Below are positions 34,247 to 43,940 of a DNA stretch of 64,000 nucleotides, piece after piece; position 1 is the first letter of the stretch; the number at the start of each line of letters is the position of its first letter. Location of the stretch: contig WBZZ01004613.1 of assembly GCA_019918135.1 (NCBI GenBank), positions 35,001 to 99,000 on the forward strand. The letters are read 5' to 3'. Source of the DNA: Paulinella micropora. Its lineage: Eukaryota; Cercozoa; Imbricatea; Euglyphida; Paulinellidae. A model generated the notes under the pieces. It did not search any database and was not told the origin of the DNA. It saw only the letters and a list, made by a program, of their open reading frames with translations. Both the position numbers and the translations under genes were made by a program.

Positions 34247-35061
34247 TTACCTAGATTTTAATAAATTGAAAAAGGATGTAAATAAATTAAAATAATTTGT
34301 CTCTCTGTAAATCAACAATGTCATAACAATACCCAAACCATTAAGATTTATAGCCTGATCGTTTTCGTCTGTAAGATAAAACCTGAATACATTATTTGAA
34401 CTGGTTGATAATTTCTTACCATACTCTGACCCACTTCCGTCGTATATAACGGCACCAAAAGGAATTTCGTTGGCAGTGTATATTTCTTGTAGCACGTGAT
34501 TATCTCCTTCACCAACTAAGTCCGATTGAAGGTATAAAGTCTTTTCACCAGTTAAAATAATTACATTTGGCGATTTAATAAAATCAGTGGCGAAGAAATA
34601 TGTTGAATTTCTATCAAACCCCATTACTTCGTGAATACGGGTATCACTATCAAATATAAATCGCGGTTGAATTCCCTTATTCTCTGACACACACTAAATG
34701 TTAATTTGCCATCCTCTGGTTCTATGTTGGTATTATTACTGGATACAACATAAGTTTTATTATTTGGGCTGTCTGCGGTTAGCACCTCCGACAACTTATT
34801 TTTTACATTGTTCATTGTGTAGTTTCCCTCAGGTATCGTAATTAAAGCCTCATACCCGTCTTCACTAAGAGTAAAAGTATTATATGGTGATGCCACAGAG
34901 TAATACGACTTTGGAACATAGATATGAAGAATTTTACAATGTGTGGGATTGTCCAGTGATTTTAAGTTTATTTCGTGTGTAAAGTCGCTATCTGTGCCTG
35001 TTATTCTGTTTTTACTATTTATGTAATAGATACCAGAACTTCTTCCTCCCTTATACTCCAT
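34247..35061 (-). pseudogene. mCP: Minor capsid (penton-type) protein
   Basis: It opens MEYKGGRSSGIYYINSKNRI then FTHEINL, followed by HIYVPKSYYSV and ITIPEGNYTM, typical of single jelly-roll penton proteins in Polintons. The downstream half has VIILTGEKTLYLQSDLVGEG and an ending near IYRETNYFNLF. It follows the protease in the late block. Broken about once. Confidence 0.7.
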
Positions 35062-35088
35062 GATGCGTATATTATAGATAAATATCTT

Positions 35089-36038
35089 TTAGATAAATGT
35101 ATTAAATCCATCTCCATACCCATTCTGTGCTTTTAATTTCTCCGCTTCTTCTTCTTTTAAGTCTGTGAAACCCGAACTAAACTTAAAGCGGTTGCCTTTC
35201 GCTCGCTCCATTAAAAATCTAATACTATGCCAACCGCACGTGTCTGAGGTGTTTGATTGTTGCTTTACTTGATTAACCTTCATAAGCAGGTATGTGCTTG
35301 GGTGGCTTTTGTCAATCAGTTGTTTCATTTGTTTCAACGAAAGTCTTCCGTTGGTTGGTAAAGTGCTAATGGGTCATACACTTCCACTGACCTGTCTTTA
35401 TCCAGACTTACCCATATAGCAATCCAATGAGACCCCGCTTGTTTGTGATTATCTAAATTCATAATAAATCCGTATCGCTTTCTTTTTTCTGGATTTAGTT
35501 TGTAGATTTCATCACTTGCTATCGCTCCGAGATACCATCCATATTTTTTCATTATATCATCTATTTCATTAGTCATTAATCCCCGCTCCTCACCCTCCTG
35601 CTGTGGCGTCTCCGCGACGCTCGGGGGTATGGTTGTCTCCTCTTGCTGTTGTTGCTGTGGCTCCGCAGAACTTGTGCTTGTGGGTGGTGCTACATCTGTC
35701 GGTTGTGTCTGCGCTGGTTTTGGATTTGTCATTTCAAATATAAGTTGTTTAGCATCTGGAGAATTTTCAAAACGGGGCGGGTCTATTGGCGATAGCGTGC
35801 TATTTACAGAAGTTTTTTTTTCTTCATTCTTTTTGCTTTCATTTTTGGCAATCATTTTTGTTGTAAATTGTTCTAGTTTATCCCATCCATCTTCTGCCGA
35901 TGATATGTTTTCAGTGATTTTTTGTGTGTATAACCATCTCTTTAAACTAGTGGCGTAGTCGTTTGAACCTTTGTTTTTTATTATAGGGATATTAATGCCT
36001 GCTTTTTTAAGGTGATTTATTATTGTATTATTTTTCAT
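35089..36038 (-). pseudogene. PRO: Adenain-like maturation protease
   Basis: The catalytic block shows SHWIAIWVS (His), VEVYDPL (Asp) and QQSNTSDTCGWHSIRFLM (Gln and Cys), the order of adenovirus-type/Ulp1-type cysteine proteases. An N-terminal helical region (MKNNTIINHLKKAGINI) and a Gln/Pro-rich linker precede it. It would cleave capsid precursors during maturation. It overlaps the next upstream gene by four bases (ATGA). Broken about once. Confidence 0.8.
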
Positions 36039-36784
36039 TTTTTGACACGTTTTTTTCTCGTTTTCTCGGAGAACATTTCATCAATAATTCTTCGTCTCTT
36101 TTCTTCTTCCAAATCTTTTTCTTGTTTATTTACTTTGTCAGTTATATCAGTTATTTTCGGGGAAGATGTAGTTGCGGTTTTCTTTGGTTTATTTGTAGTT
36201 GAAGGGGGATTCTGGTTCGCTATAATAGGCTGTGCAACTGGAGCAGTCAATAATCCCTGTCTATGTCGTTGTTCTGCCTGTAGTTCCTGAATAAGTCGTT
36301 GTTCCTTTTTCTGTTCCCTAGATTTTTCTTTCTGTCTTTCCTTAATCTCCGCAAGTTGTTTTTTATGTTCCCTATCCATTGTTTCTTTTAGTTCCTTAGC
36401 ATCGGCTTGGATTTTTCTTTCTAGCCTCTTCTTCTCCTCTTCTAAATCCTCCCTTTTCTTCTTTTCCTTTTCTTCCTCGTCATGTATTAACTCATATTTC
36501 TTTTGTAAGTTGCTTTGTATCTGGTTTCGGTTCTCATGTTCAAGACGATTGAAATCAGATTTGATTATTTTTTCTCTTGGTTTGCGACCCTGCCTTTGTG
36601 GCCTCGGCTTACCAATATATTTCATAAAAAGTTTAACAATTTGTAATGTGCTTAAATCATTTGTTTTCTTACCAAAATTAAGATAATATTTTTTACCCTT
36701 CTGGATAATATACGGCCTCCCGCTCTTATTTCTATAAACCCTCGGTGGACGGACTTTCGCCTTCTTAGTCTTAGCCGAACCCAT
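36035..36784 (-). CDS. Basic coiled-coil protein in the virion block
   Basis: 249 residues. The basic start (MGSAKTKKAKVRPPRVYRNK) includes YIIQKGKKYYLNFGKK. A long Lys/Glu-rich coiled coil fills residues about 90-190 and the end is basic (KTRKKRVKK). The ATG lies upstream of the protease with an ATGA overlap, suggesting coupled expression. Likely a core or scaffold protein; no named family. Reads whole. Confidence 0.6.
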   Translation of the reverse strand: MGSAKTKKAKVRPPRVYRNKSGRPYIIQKGKKYYLNFGKKTNDLSTLQIVKLFMKYIGKPRPQRQGRKPREKIIKSDFNRLEHENRNQIQSNLQKKYELIHDEEEKEKKKREDLEEEKKRLERKIQADAKELKETMDREHKKQLAEIKERQKEKSREQKKEQRLIQELQAEQRHRQGLLTAPVAQPIIANQNPPSTTNKPKKTATTSSPKITDITDKVNKQEKDLEEEKRRRIIDEMFSEKTRKKRVKK

Positions 36785-36869
36785 TATATTATCAAAAAAA
36801 TATTTCTAGAAACAAAAATATCTTCAACGAAACTTAGCCCCGCTTGCGGGGCAGTTGATGAAACATGTT

Positions 36870-37179
36870 TTATCTAAACTTTACAGCCCCTCCTCGTTGC
36901 TTACCATAACCAAGTTTTGCAGCAGTAGCACTAACGCTACCAGCGTAAGGCACCCCAACACTACTCAACGCCCCCGCAGTCCTAGAGATTACCTTATTAT
37001 CGCGAAGAAATTTATTAACAGCCAAGGCAGTTTTTCCGACCTTAGCCCAGTTAATCTTTCCTCCCTTTTGACCACTCTTCTTCTTAGTTTTCTTTTTTCC
37101 TCCCCTTCTGTGACATTGATGGATTGTATCCGATGTTATATCCTGATGGTTGTGAAATTATCACTGGTAATACTGGCAT
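36870..37179 (-). pseudogene. Small basic Gly-rich virion-type protein
   Basis: Coding sequence reads KVGKTALAVNKFLRDNKVIS and ends LGYGKQRGGAVKFR, preceded by a Lys-rich stretch (GGKKKTKKKSGQKGG). Small basic proteins with a terminal GYG-x-x-RGG resemble adenovirus/Polinton core proteins; this is an inference. Broken about once. Confidence 0.5.
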
Positions 37180-37213
37180 ATATAATACAGAAAAATAATT
37201 AATTACAAATTTT

Positions 37214-38029
37214 TTATTTTAATCTGTAAGCAAAATTTTTTCTTAACTCATCATCAACACTTGAAACATAAAGAAAATTAAATCTCTCCTTTGTTGCTTC
37301 GTGATACTTTTGAAGAAAGTAATCAAAATCAAAAGATAAGTCTAAGTGTTTATACACGAGTTCCATTTTGTCCTGAGACTGGCTTGGAAAGATTAATAAA
37401 TAATCTAACTGCTTAATGGCTTCTGGTCGTAGGTCATTCAGATACTGACTAGACATAATCACCTTTGATTTATAGTGCCTATTCTTTTTTAACAAATCGC
37501 TTACGGACTTATCTCTTAAACCGCTCCCTAAATCATCCAAAACAAAAACAACCTCTGGAGAAATATACTTGCTGGGTCGTTCTTTTGCTTCGGTGGTTTT
37601 CTTTTTTTCTTCTTTGCCAAAATAAAGAAATTGTGGTTTCTCTATTTCTTCTTCATCTTTGATTTCTCCTTCTTGCTCTTCGTCTGGTTTGTTCAATTTG
37701 TCAAGTTCGTAGTCTATCACATTCACCCCGTCTGATTTAAGAAAAGTATAAATTGCCATCGGGTTTCCTCTGTTCTTAAAGTGCTTTACCATTGCTTTAT
37801 AAATGTAGTCCTTGTGAATTGTTGAAGCGATAATAACAATACGGGTTTTTCTGTCTGTTGTCCGTTTCAGTATTTCAAATAGTGCTGTTGTTTTCCCGCT
37901 CTTCTTACGAGCGAGAAGAAATATATTTGCGTAAGGTTCGTTAAATAATTTATAGCCCTTGGCTTTTTTGTCTCCGTTTCCATCCTGCTTCACAGGCTTA
38001 ACTTTGACGTTGTTTATCTTCTCCATCAT
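37214..38029 (-). CDS. ATPase: FtsK/HerA-type genome-packaging ATPase
   Basis: About 271 residues from MMEKINNVKVKPV. This start was chosen because element 1 begins at the same methionine. Walker A is ARKKSGKTT and Walker B is VVFVLDDL, with a later KVIMSSQYLNDL sensor-like segment. This A32-type ATPase pumps DNA into capsids. A long hairpin (38040-38085) lies just upstream. Looks whole. Confidence 0.9.
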   Translation of the reverse strand: MMEKINNVKVKPVKQDGNGDKKAKGYKLFNEPYANIFLLARKKSGKTTALFEILKRTTDRKTRIVIIASTIHKDYIYKAMVKHFKNRGNPMAIYTFLKSDGVNVIDYELDKLNKPDEEQEGEIKDEEEIEKPQFLYFGKEEKKKTTEAKERPSKYISPEVVFVLDDLGSGLRDKSVSDLLKKNRHYKSKVIMSSQYLNDLRPEAIKQLDYLLIFPSQSQDKMELVYKHLDLSFDFDYFLQKYHEATKERFNFLYVSSVDDELRKNFAYRLK

Positions 38030-38039
38030 ATATAATTGC

Positions 38040-38085
38040 TTTTCTAAATTCACACTTTCGCTTCGCTTTCGTGTGTTTTAGAAAA
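38040..38085. promoter_or_regulatory. Inverted repeat upstream of the ATPase
   Basis: TTTTCTAAA ... TTTAGAAAA enclose complementary CACAC/GTGTG and a TTTCGCTTCGCTTTCG loop. It could be a transcription terminator or an operator-like site. Confidence 0.45.
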
Positions 38086-38124
38086 TCGTCTTTTGTGGTA
38101 TATATCTAACTATTAATTTTTTTA

Positions 38125-38190
38125 TGATGTTTATCAACAAACGGGATATCTGACGATCAGTCAGATTGGGAGTGTAGTTGATAAATATCA
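38125..38190. terminator. Long inverted repeat at the 3' end of the 120-residue gene
   Basis: TGATGTTTATCAA pairs with TTGATAAATATCA, and a smaller palindrome (TGACGATCAGTCA) lies inside. It sits at the stop codon of the gene at 38188-38550 and may mark its transcript end. Confidence 0.45.
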
Positions 38191-38550
38191 GCCCAAAAAC
38201 TCTAGGCACACAACAATTCGCCCCGCTAAATTTCCTGTGTCAATATTTCCGCTGTCGGTTTCAAGGACTTTAAATGTATATTGTCCGTCCGTCCATCCGA
38301 CAACACCCAAATTATAACCGAGATTTGAAATGTTTGCTGTGGCGCTGTCCGCAAATGTTCCGACATATCCAATTCTATCCATGTAAAGAATTCTGGTTTT
38401 TGTCTCTGTCTGGTCGTTCATATAGTGAATAAATTTTACATTCATTTTGGTGGGTGTGAATGACATTTGAATATTTTTATTAAATGTTTTGCTTCCTCCA
38501 GCAAAATCATTGCTTAGAAAAATAATCTTTTGGTATTTATAGTCAGTCAT
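38188..38550 (-). CDS. Conserved 120-residue protein of the fibre cassette
   Basis: The start MTDYKYQKIIFLSNDF was chosen because it is conserved in elements 1 and 3. It continues FTPTKMNVKFIHYMND, MDRIGYVGTFAD and LETDSGNIDTGNLAG. Length and alternating hydrophobic pattern suggest a beta-sandwich. It lies between the ATPase and the Cys-rich gene, whose start is only 24 bases away on the other strand. Unknown function; perhaps a minor structural protein. Reads whole. Confidence 0.7.
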   Translation of the reverse strand: MTDYKYQKIIFLSNDFAGGSKTFNKNIQMSFTPTKMNVKFIHYMNDQTETKTRILYMDRIGYVGTFADSATANISNLGYNLGVVGWTDGQYTFKVLETDSGNIDTGNLAGRIVVCLEFLG

Positions 38551-38574
38551 TTTGTTTTGACACGTCAAAAACAA

Positions 38575-38832
38575 ATGGTTATATTACTGATGATAAACTT
38601 TTTAATAACAAAAATATTTTCGCGGACTGCCTGCGACTTTTACTCACGGATAAGTGAAAAAAAGAATATAAGTTGTGTTTATTGTATCCAGAGCGGGATT
38701 AACTCAACAATCAAATGTATTTACAAACCAATGTCAGATTGGTGTATAAGTTTTGACGAAGCCCTGCCTTTAATGTGCTCAAATGATGATATGTGGTATA
38801 AAATACATACCTATGAATGTTCATTTCTTTGA
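38575..38832 (+). CDS. Small Cys-rich protein with signal peptide
   Basis: 85 residues from MVILLMINFLITKIFS, a hydrophobic leader, then RTACDFYSR, CVYC, KCIYKP, WCISF, LMCS and ECSFL. The start was chosen at this methionine because the leader is conserved in elements 1 and 3. Likely disulfide-bonded and exported or membrane anchored. Its 3' end overlaps the convergent membrane-protein gene by 12 bases. Reads whole. Confidence 0.7.
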   Translation: MVILLMINFLITKIFSRTACDFYSRISEKKNISCVYCIQSGINSTIKCIYKPMSDWCISFDEALPLMCSNDDMWYKIHTYECSFL

Positions 38833-39159
38833 AGAAGGCGATGGAAGGCATATCCCAATCAAAAGTGTTAAAATACCGACATAAGTATTAGCGACCTCAC
38901 AAGGTAAGTTCTTTTCAGATAGCCTTACGATACAAAGGGTTATAATGGAGATAATGATGCCCATTTGAAATAAGTATTTAATAAGTCGGCTGTCTGTCGG
39001 TCTGTTTTTTATACAACAATAATTCCAGTTATCTTCCAATTCGTGCTCTACTTTTTTTTCTTCATTCTTCAGTGAAATGTCTAAAACACGATTTTTTATT
39101 TCTGGAGTTAGTTCGCCATCTATTTCAATGACTGGCGGTGGTGGGTGTAATCTAGGCAT
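38821..39159 (-). CDS. Two-helix membrane protein of the fibre cassette
   Basis: 112 residues starting MPRLHPPPPVIEIDGELTPE, then LEDNWNYCCIKNRPTDSRLI, two hydrophobic helices and an end SPSSKK. The start overlaps the end of the fibre frame by eight bases, so the two genes may be translationally linked. Holin-like size and topology are suggestive but unproven. Reads whole. Confidence 0.7.
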   Translation of the reverse strand: MPRLHPPPPVIEIDGELTPEIKNRVLDISLKNEEKKVEHELEDNWNYCCIKNRPTDSRLIKYLFQMGIIISIITLCIVRLSEKNLPCEVANTYVGILTLLIGICLPSPSSKK

Positions 39160-42100
39160 TGGGAGGAAACACCACTGCTCTTATTTCTGCTAGTTGGTTT
39201 GCTTGGTCTTGTAGTATATTCATGAGATTATTATTTTCTTTTTCTAAATTAACTACTTTCTCCGATAAATGTTGAAAAGCACTGACTAATATCGGTATAA
39301 AATCTGTATATGTTATGCCTTCAAGATAGCCGTCTCCATCCTCTGCTTTCATTCCACTTTCAGATACAAATTCTGGAAATACTTTTTTTACTTCGTCCGC
39401 AATAAATCCGTGGCCTTTTTTTTCTTTCTTTTCGTCTGATTTCCAATAATATGAACAACAATTTATCTTCATTAATTTCTCGCAACAATCTCCACATTCT
39501 AATGTTTTAATATCTGATTTTAGCCTCCTGTCCGAGGAGTTTGTCCAAGCACCATTAAGCGGAATATAATTATAACTGCCTGACGGCTCGCTTGAAGAGT
39601 TTGAAGTAGTCCAAGCGTGAAGCAAACCAGTAGAAGAAACAATTACACCATAATTCGTATATCCTCCCGATTTAAAAAATAGTTGTGGGTCGTTAGTATA
39701 AGTAGGTCTTTTTCGTATTAATAAATTACCGCTGGATGCTGTTGGGATGACTACCTCTCCTGATGTATTAATGTTCATCGCCTCAGTGTAAGATATATTG
39801 TTTCCAACCGCTGTTCCTGAATTATAATAAAAAGCGAGTTTTACACCTTCTTGAATTAGAAAGTTAGATGACGCAGAAGATGATTTCCAGTTCGTGCCGT
39901 CAAAATAAGCATCAAAACTTAAATTGACATTGTCGTGTGCCCAATTCAATAAGTGAAATGTTGGATAAGCATCTGTGGATATTACTGCCTGTAAGTGTGC
40001 CCCTCCTATATTACTCGCCGTTCCGTATAATTCTAATCCACCTGTCGCCCCATTTGCTGATTTTGTTGAATTGCCTATAATTATTGGACGGCTTACATTT
40101 GATACATCTTTAGTTGTTGTTATTTTATCGCTCGTTGCCAATGTCGTTGTTGATATCCCCGCTTTGCCGTTATCACCCCACTCGCTGTTATTGCCTTCGT
40201 TGTTAATAAGCCTGATGTGCTATCAATTGTCATTGCGGTGTTAAATGTTATATTACTTCCTACCGCTACTCCTGACGCATATTGAAAAAGGAGATTAGTG
40301 CCTTTGGCTATCATAAAATTTGAGGTAGCAGAACTTGACTTATCATTAACTGCTCCGTCCCAATAACAATCAAATTTTAATGATATGTCGCTATGACTAT
40401 TGTTAATTAATTGAAAACAAGGATAATTTGGGTCGGCCGTTATAAATGCTTGTATATGTGGTCCTGCTACACTAGATGTCCCGTATAATTCTAATCCCCC
40501 CGTGTATGCCGCCAATCCTCTTGTTGTTCTTCCCAATATTAATGGTTTATCTTGTGCGATCGTTATTTTGTCACTTGTTGCCAATGTTGTTGTTGATATA
40601 CCCGCAGTTGAAGTAATTGTTGTTCCTGTTATCGTTCCGCCATTTGTTATATTGTTTGAGTTCATATCTAAGGCTCCATAAAATCGCATACCGCCAGCAT
40701 TGTTAAAACGGACAATGTCAGACGAAGCACTTTTGTTATCCAAAAGTTTTGAAATATAAAGTCCCGCCCCTTTTACATCAGATGCTACATTCGTGAATAC
40801 ATAACCTCGTTGGTTAGCTGTTCCACTTGAAGCGGTATTTAGAGTAAATAAGAAATATTAGTAATCACCCGTCGTCTGTGAAAAGAATATGTCTCCTCCG
40901 TTTTGGTTTAATATCCTCGCCCCATTATATGTTATATTTCCACCATTAATGATATCCACATTATTAAAATCGGCTTGGCTTAATAAGGTCAGTGCTTTTA
41001 CATCATTTCTTGTTCCATTAAATATCTTAATTCCTGTTATGGTTTGGTCGCCTGTTAGTTTTACATTTTGCCCGTCCAATGTGTCCGCATATCCTTTTGT
41101 TGCTCCGTCTGTTGATAATGTAGGAGTTCCAAGGTTCGCTATTTTGCTACTATTACAATCTAGCCCCGAAGCATTTACCCAACCGACAATCGCCCCGTCA
41201 ATAATAAAACTTATTTTTTTCGCAGAAATTTCAAAGTTGTAATATGTCGCTGTTTTCATATCCAAAATAGCAATTGACCCGATATTGGCTGTGGAGTTAA
41301 AAACCACGAATGTTCCTTTTGTTGTCGCATTCGTTGAATTTCCAGTTATTTCAAGGGCGCTACTAAATGTTTTAATCCCTGCTATGGTTTGGTTTCCTGA
41401 AATTTTAACTGCCGAAGTATCAAGGACAGAAACATCAACACCATCAACATTACCAACATTTGTAATCGCAAATCCTCCCATATTTAATCCAGCCGTCATA
41501 CTAGCAGTGCCGTCTAATCTAAGAAAGGGGGATGCCACATTTCTCCATTGCCCAGTGCTATAAATAAGTAGTTGATTATCTGATGCTGTTGTTATAATAA
41601 CATCGCTATGTGTATCAATACTTCCACTCGCCGACACTTTCGCCGTGTTCGTATCGTGCTCTGATAGCCAAGTTGTGATAGACCTACCATTTAGTTGACC
41701 GACATTTGTTATGCTTTGACTTTTCATATCAAGACCAGCACTCGCGTTTATTATACTGCTAAATGTCTTAATACCCGCTATGGTTTGGTCTCCTGTTAGT
41801 TTGACCACAGAAGTATCAAGGGTGGATACATCCACACCATCAACATTACCAACATTTGTAATAGCAAATCCTCCCATATTTAAACTGCCCGTCATAGCCG
41901 TTGTGCCGTCCTTTGCTAATTTTGTATCGGTATATGCTTTTGTTGAAGCATCACCATCATAGAATGGTGCTGGTAGTCCGCTAATTGCTGTCGTGCTGTT
42001 AAAATTAAAAACATTACCCGTCAATGTTATCCCACCCCCTGTTGTTGGAGCAAAAAGTATGGACGAGCCTACAAAAGATAATGGATAGCCCGTTGCACCG

Positions 42101-43103
42101 CCGGCCTCCGACGAATAGATAGAGCCCATATTATTGTTATAATTAAAGAATAATTTGCCTGTGTTTAATGGATTTGAGTCTTTTACGGCCACATAAGTAG
42201 TAAATGTTTTATTCCCTGTTATGGTTTGGTCTCCCGTTAGTTTTACCACCGAAGTATCAAGAGCCGAAACATCAATACCATCAACATTACCGACATTTGC
42301 TACATTAAACCCCCCATATTTAAATCTCCAAACATCATAGCGAGACCATCCAATCTAAGAAAAGGCGAGTTTGTGTTTCTCCATTGCCCTGTGCTATAAA
42401 TGAGTAGTTGGTTATCGGCTGGTGTGCCTGTAATTAACACATCGCTGTGTGTATTAATTGAGCCATCCGCGGACACTTTATCATTATTGTCTTCATGCTC
42501 AGATATCCAAGTATCAACATCTTTGGTATTTAATAAATTAACTCCCGTTATATTCAAATTACCGCCCATACTAATGTTTCCGAATTCATCAACATTTATC
42601 GGGAATGTTTTATTTACCCAGTTTATTGAGTTATATGTAAGATAACTATTCATCGCTATTGGTGCGGTTATGACGACATCGGTAAGTGTATCAATTGAAC
42701 CAATGGTTGTATTTCTCCATTTACCATCTACATCATTATATGTTAAGTATTGCCCTACCACTGGTGCGGATATGTTTGTGTCTATCAGATTGTATAAACT
42801 GGTTTGGTGTGGATTACTTGTATTAGAGCGGTGTTGAGTTGAGGCTTTGACTTCGTCGTTGTCCCGTACTCGTTGCTCTGTGTAGTATAAATTTTTTCCT
42901 TCTTTGATATCTGTAGTTGATTTGGTAGACAATCTTGTATCAAACCGCCCGTCAGTGTAATAAAGATTTACTGGGTCGGCGTCTTCTGGCACTCTGTCTG
43001 TGTTTAATCCTACTATATTGGTATTGGTAAGGTCTAAGTTAAGTATGTTTAGACTATCAACGGCCAACTCATTAAGGCCAGGTAAGGATTTATATTGACT
43101 CAT
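39152..43103 (-). pseudogene. Phage-style trimeric-type fibre with S74 chaperone tip, element 2
   Basis: About 1,300 codons. The N-terminus MSQYKSLPGLNELAVDSLNI is shared by all elements. One or two NLYYTDGRFDTRL repeats follow. Then come beta modules repeated two to four times (VVKLTGDQTIAGIKTF; SIDTHSDVIIT; NQLLIYSTGQWRN). The C-terminus has SDRRLKSDIKTLECGDCCEK, HGFIADEVKKVFPEFV and a coiled-coil end. That tip matches the intramolecular chaperone (peptidase S74) of phage tail spikes, which trims itself after folding the trimer. It would serve host attachment. Broken in about three or four places. Confidence 0.85.
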
Positions 43104-43163
43104 TGTATATTATAATAAATAATTAATTTGAAAATACTCAAAATATATTAATCTTAGTATAGA

Positions 43164-43670
43164 ATGCCGTCCGCAGAAGCAAGTCGTAAGAATTGGGGTA
43201 ATGCTGTGGAAGGAATAAAAGCGAAAGCGAAACAACGAAAGATGGAGCATGCCAAAAATGCACAATACCGAAATGCTGTAAAGCAAGAAGATGAAGATAT
43301 GGAGGAACGAATAAAACAAATTGAAGAAAAGAACTTGGCGAAGGATATTATTACTGAACGAGATAATGATAGCCCAGAGGAGAAGAGTGAGAGTGAGGAT
43401 GAGGTTGATTTCACTGATATAATTGCCGAAAAGATGGCTAAGATGAAAATCAAAAGAGCGAAGGCGGAGACTAAGAGAGCGAAGAAGAGCAAGAAGATAG
43501 AGCCCGAGAGCGAAGAAAGTGAAAGCGAGAGTAGTGAAGAAGAAGAACCGAAGCCTAAGAAGGGGAAAGGAAAAAAATCTAGCAGTGTAAGTGTAAAAGT
43601 ATATAATCAATCTTCAGGTGCTAAGCAAGAAAAAAGTGATGAAATAGATAGAGTGTTTTTAAAATTTTAA
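43164..43670 (+). CDS. Charged low-complexity protein
   Basis: 168 residues from MPSAEASRKNWGNAVEGIKA. Basic N-terminus, Glu/Ser-rich middle (EPESEESESESSEEEE), KPKKGKGKKSSS and a conserved end (VKVYNQ ... IDRVFLKF). Homologues lie at 19358-19939 and 58603-59094. Always between fibre and integrase, divergent from the fibre. Probably disordered; function unknown. Reads whole. Confidence 0.65.
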   Translation: MPSAEASRKNWGNAVEGIKAKAKQRKMEHAKNAQYRNAVKQEDEDMEERIKQIEEKNLAKDIITERDNDSPEEKSESEDEVDFTDIIAEKMAKMKIKRAKAETKRAKKSKKIEPESEESESESSEEEEPKPKKGKGKKSSSVSVKVYNQSSGAKQEKSDEIDRVFLKF

Positions 43671-43672
43671 AT

Positions 43673-43930
43673 TCACCAAAGAAAATGATATGAGTAAAAA
43701 TTACTATACTCTGGATTATTATAAGTTAATTCGCCTTTTGAATTTTTTATAGCCTTTGCTCTTTTTCTATAATTTTTTCTTCTCTCCTTGTCTAAGTGGT
43801 CTAAGTGTGAATATAACCCTATGCGGTCTTTATAATGTTCATATCTAGTATCACCAAAATTGATAACCTTACCTTTTGGACTAATGATTTTTTATTTTTT
43901 ATTCTTAACGTTGGACTTTAAAAATCTCAT
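43673..43930 (-). pseudogene. Small DUF5754-like protein
   Basis: The frame reads FGDTRYEHYKDRIGLYSHLD, then HLDKERRKNYRKRAKAI and ends YHFLW. The D-x-RY...YKD...SH-D-x-x-RR-x-x-Y-x-x-R ... LW pattern is one I recognise from small proteins of giant viruses and relatives (DUF5754). Function unknown. Lies between the charged protein and the integrase. Broken about once. Confidence 0.5.
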
Positions 43931-43940
43931 TGTATATAAT

